From assembly GCA_002329445.1 (NCBI GenBank), contig DCTU01000243.1, positions 1 to 6,154 of the forward strand: a stretch of 6,154 nucleotides of DNA, written 5' to 3'. A program made the translations under genes and the position numbers. This document shows positions 4,827-6,154 of this stretch, piece by piece. This stretch comes from a bacterium UBP9_UBA1432. Its GTDB lineage: Bacteria; Vulcanimicrobiota; Xenobia; Xenobiales; Xenobiaceae. A model generated the notes under the pieces. The model made no database searches. It saw only the letters and a program-made list of their open reading frames with translations, and was not told the DNA's origin. Position 1 is the stretch's first letter. Each line of letters opens with the position of its first letter.

Positions 4827-6154
4827 ATGTTGAAGATCCTGCAGAAGCGTCTGGTCGTCTCGTTGGACGAAGAGGAAGCCTCAAAGGTCCAGCAGAGCCT
4901 CCAGGCACGGTATGAGTCCTTGCTGCACCGGGTTCGGTTGGAGTACCTCCAGAGGCTGGGACTCGATGCAGAAGCCTATGCCTTGACCCTTCCCAAGACG
5001 GACTCTGCCATGAATCTGGGCGAGGTCTTCTTGCCGGAGCCTGGCGTCATCCTGTACCTCAAGGCCCTGCCTGAGGAAGGGATCCTGGAGGCGGGCGCGA
5101 TCTGTCGCGAGGCCCATGGGGATTTTGCCGGGTTCTTCGAGGATGTCCGGAATGCGGTGATGGAGGCTCACGGTCCCGTCGAAGACTGGGTCGGCCTGGA
5201 AACCGAGGGCACCCTGGTGGTCGAAGAGGCCAGGCCAGCCTCGACCAGCGTGCCTCCGAATCAGCTCCAAGCGGCGAGGGTCTTGCTGGACGACCAGTCT
5301 CGGATCCTGTTGGAGCGCATCCAGGAGGCGGGGTCGATCTTCTTCAACAAGATCGAGACCGACAACCGTCAGGACACCGAACAGCGCATCCGCACCTTCG
5401 AGAAGTTGGAGCTGGTCGCCAAGGATTTCGCCGTCCTGTGCCGCCGGACCGGCCAGCAGATCCTGCGAGTGGCGGATCGGGCAACAATCGACGAGTCCTC
5501 GCAGAAGGCCTTCAAGTGCTTCATCTGCGGGAACCCCATCTCGCAGGAGGTGGTGGAGGAGATCCTGACCTGCACCGAGGTGTGTGGGGAGCTCCTGCGC
5601 GATCAGAAGTGGCTGCTGGTTCTGGTCCAGGGGATTCTGGGCAACATCGGGGTCCCGACGGAGACATTGCAGGTCTACCAGACCCCCGAGGGTCCGGTCC
5701 AGGTCTTCCTTTCCTTCAACGGGCAGCGCTACCTGTTCGTCCTGGCGACGGGTCGGCTCAACCTGGACCAGGCCTACCTGATCGGAGCCCATCTGGCAGC
5801 CTACGAGTTGGATCACGCGCTCGTGATCTCGACCCAGAAGGTCTCGACCTTGATGCGCCACCACCTGGTGCAGGCCAACCCCGATACCTGCTTCCACTTC
5901 ATCGATGCGTTGGAGGATCTGGATGACCGCCTGCGTCAGACCTTGCTGCAGCAGCAACGAGAGTTTCTCAATGAGATCCTGGGCCCCCTGTCTCAGTTGA
6001 CTCCGGTTCGGGTCGCAGACCTGGTCCTCAGGCGGATGGCCCCAGAGGAAGAACCCCTCGAGACCGCGCCCGAGCCGGTCGCAGGCAAGCGCCGCAAAGG
6101 ACGCGGCAAGAAGGGCGACGAGCCCTTCTTGAAGGCGCAGGACGAGGCGCCTGG
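4827..6154 (+). CDS. Partial gene of unknown function with a four-cysteine cluster and a possible nuclease-fold-like region (3' end outside the window)
   Basis: An open frame of 442 codons runs off the right edge without a stop. I do not recognise the family. The N-terminal 130 residues (MLKILQKRL...) are mixed helix and strand. Residues about 145-225 are helical and charged, perhaps coiled coil. Cysteines 231, 234, 249 and 253 form a CxxC...CxxxC cluster with 14 residues between the pairs, suggesting a structural zinc site. Residues about 262-375 alternate strands and helices: a helix, then QVYQTPEG, VQVFLSF, YLFVLATG, ALVIST and FHFIDALEDL. This order resembles Mrr-like PD-(D/E)XK domains, but no clear catalytic D...ExK is visible. 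The end seen so far (420-430) is a basic Lys/Arg/Gly-rich tail, KRRKGRGKKG, which could touch nucleic acid. There is no signal peptide or membrane segment, so it is probably cytoplasmic. Third codon positions are mostly G or C, as in the neighbours. ATG 4827 is the conservative start; GTG 4731 is an alternative. Divergent from the nucleotidyltransferase operon. Confidence 0.8.
   Translation, partial: MLKILQKRLVVSLDEEEASKVQQSLQARYESLLHRVRLEYLQRLGLDAEAYALTLPKTDSAMNLGEVFLPEPGVILYLKALPEEGILEAGAICREAHGDFAGFFEDVRNAVMEAHGPVEDWVGLETEGTLVVEEARPASTSVPPNQLQAARVLLDDQSRILLERIQEAGSIFFNKIETDNRQDTEQRIRTFEKLELVAKDFAVLCRRTGQQILRVADRATIDESSQKAFKCFICGNPISQEVVEEILTCTEVCGELLRDQKWLLVLVQGILGNIGVPTETLQVYQTPEGPVQVFLSFNGQRYLFVLATGRLNLDQAYLIGAHLAAYELDHALVISTQKVSTLMRHHLVQANPDTCFHFIDALEDLDDRLRQTLLQQQREFLNEILGPLSQLTPVRVADLVLRRMAPEEEPLETAPEPVAGKRRKGRGKKGDEPFLKAQDEAP

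Noticed and set aside
3746..4915. 389-codon plus-strand open frame opposite the fusion gene
   Set aside because: It is antisense to clear nucleotidyltransferase motifs, its product is low-complexity Asp/Val/Gln-rich sequence, and GC-rich genes commonly give long open antisense frames.
4881..5957. 358-codon minus-strand open frame
   Set aside because: Antisense to the better-supported partial gene that runs off the right edge; composition is of shadow type.
36..6154. A restriction-modification system formed by the methyltransferase and the right-edge protein
   Set aside because: They are about 4 kb apart, separated by an oppositely oriented unrelated operon, and the nuclease-like similarity is weak with no catalytic residues seen.

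Overview
The window is GC-rich bacterial chromosomal DNA (roughly 60% G+C or more by eye, with strong G/C preference at third codon positions) and is almost entirely coding. Shine-Dalgarno sites of the GGAGG/AGGAG type precede several starts. Nothing in it fixes the lineage. A nucleotidyltransferase fused to a phosphohexomutase-like domain, as seen here, is known from several phyla including Cyanobacteria and Actinobacteria, so I leave the taxonomy open. I see no tRNA, rRNA, CRISPR array, insertion sequence or phage gene.

Layout from left to right: (1) a rightward gene for a DNA methyltransferase of the SPPY type (36-908); (2) a strong 13-bp inverted repeat between two convergent genes (916-951), probably a shared terminator; (3) a leftward gene of unknown function, 262 aa, with an acidic His/Glu repeat in its middle (960-1748); (4) a leftward 945-aa gene for a sugar-phosphate nucleotidyltransferase, followed by a left-handed beta-helix, a degenerate phosphohexomutase region and an extra C-terminal domain (1808-4645); (5) a divergent intergenic region of up to 181 bp; (6) a rightward gene of unknown function that starts near 4827 (or at GTG 4731) and runs off the right edge without a stop, encoding a four-cysteine cluster and a possible nuclease-fold-like region.

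The two leftward genes lie 59 bp apart with no visible terminator and are probably cotranscribed, nucleotidyltransferase first. That gene should make a nucleotide sugar (GDP-mannose or similar) for polysaccharide or glycan synthesis. The unknown downstream protein may serve the same process, but its sequence does not show this. The methyltransferase is convergent to this pair and has no visible restriction enzyme partner. The partial right-hand gene is divergent from the pair.

The points most worth a second look are the loss of all four phosphohexomutase active-site motifs in the fusion protein, its extra C-terminal domain, the permuted motif order of the methyltransferase, and the unrecognised cysteine-cluster protein at the right edge.
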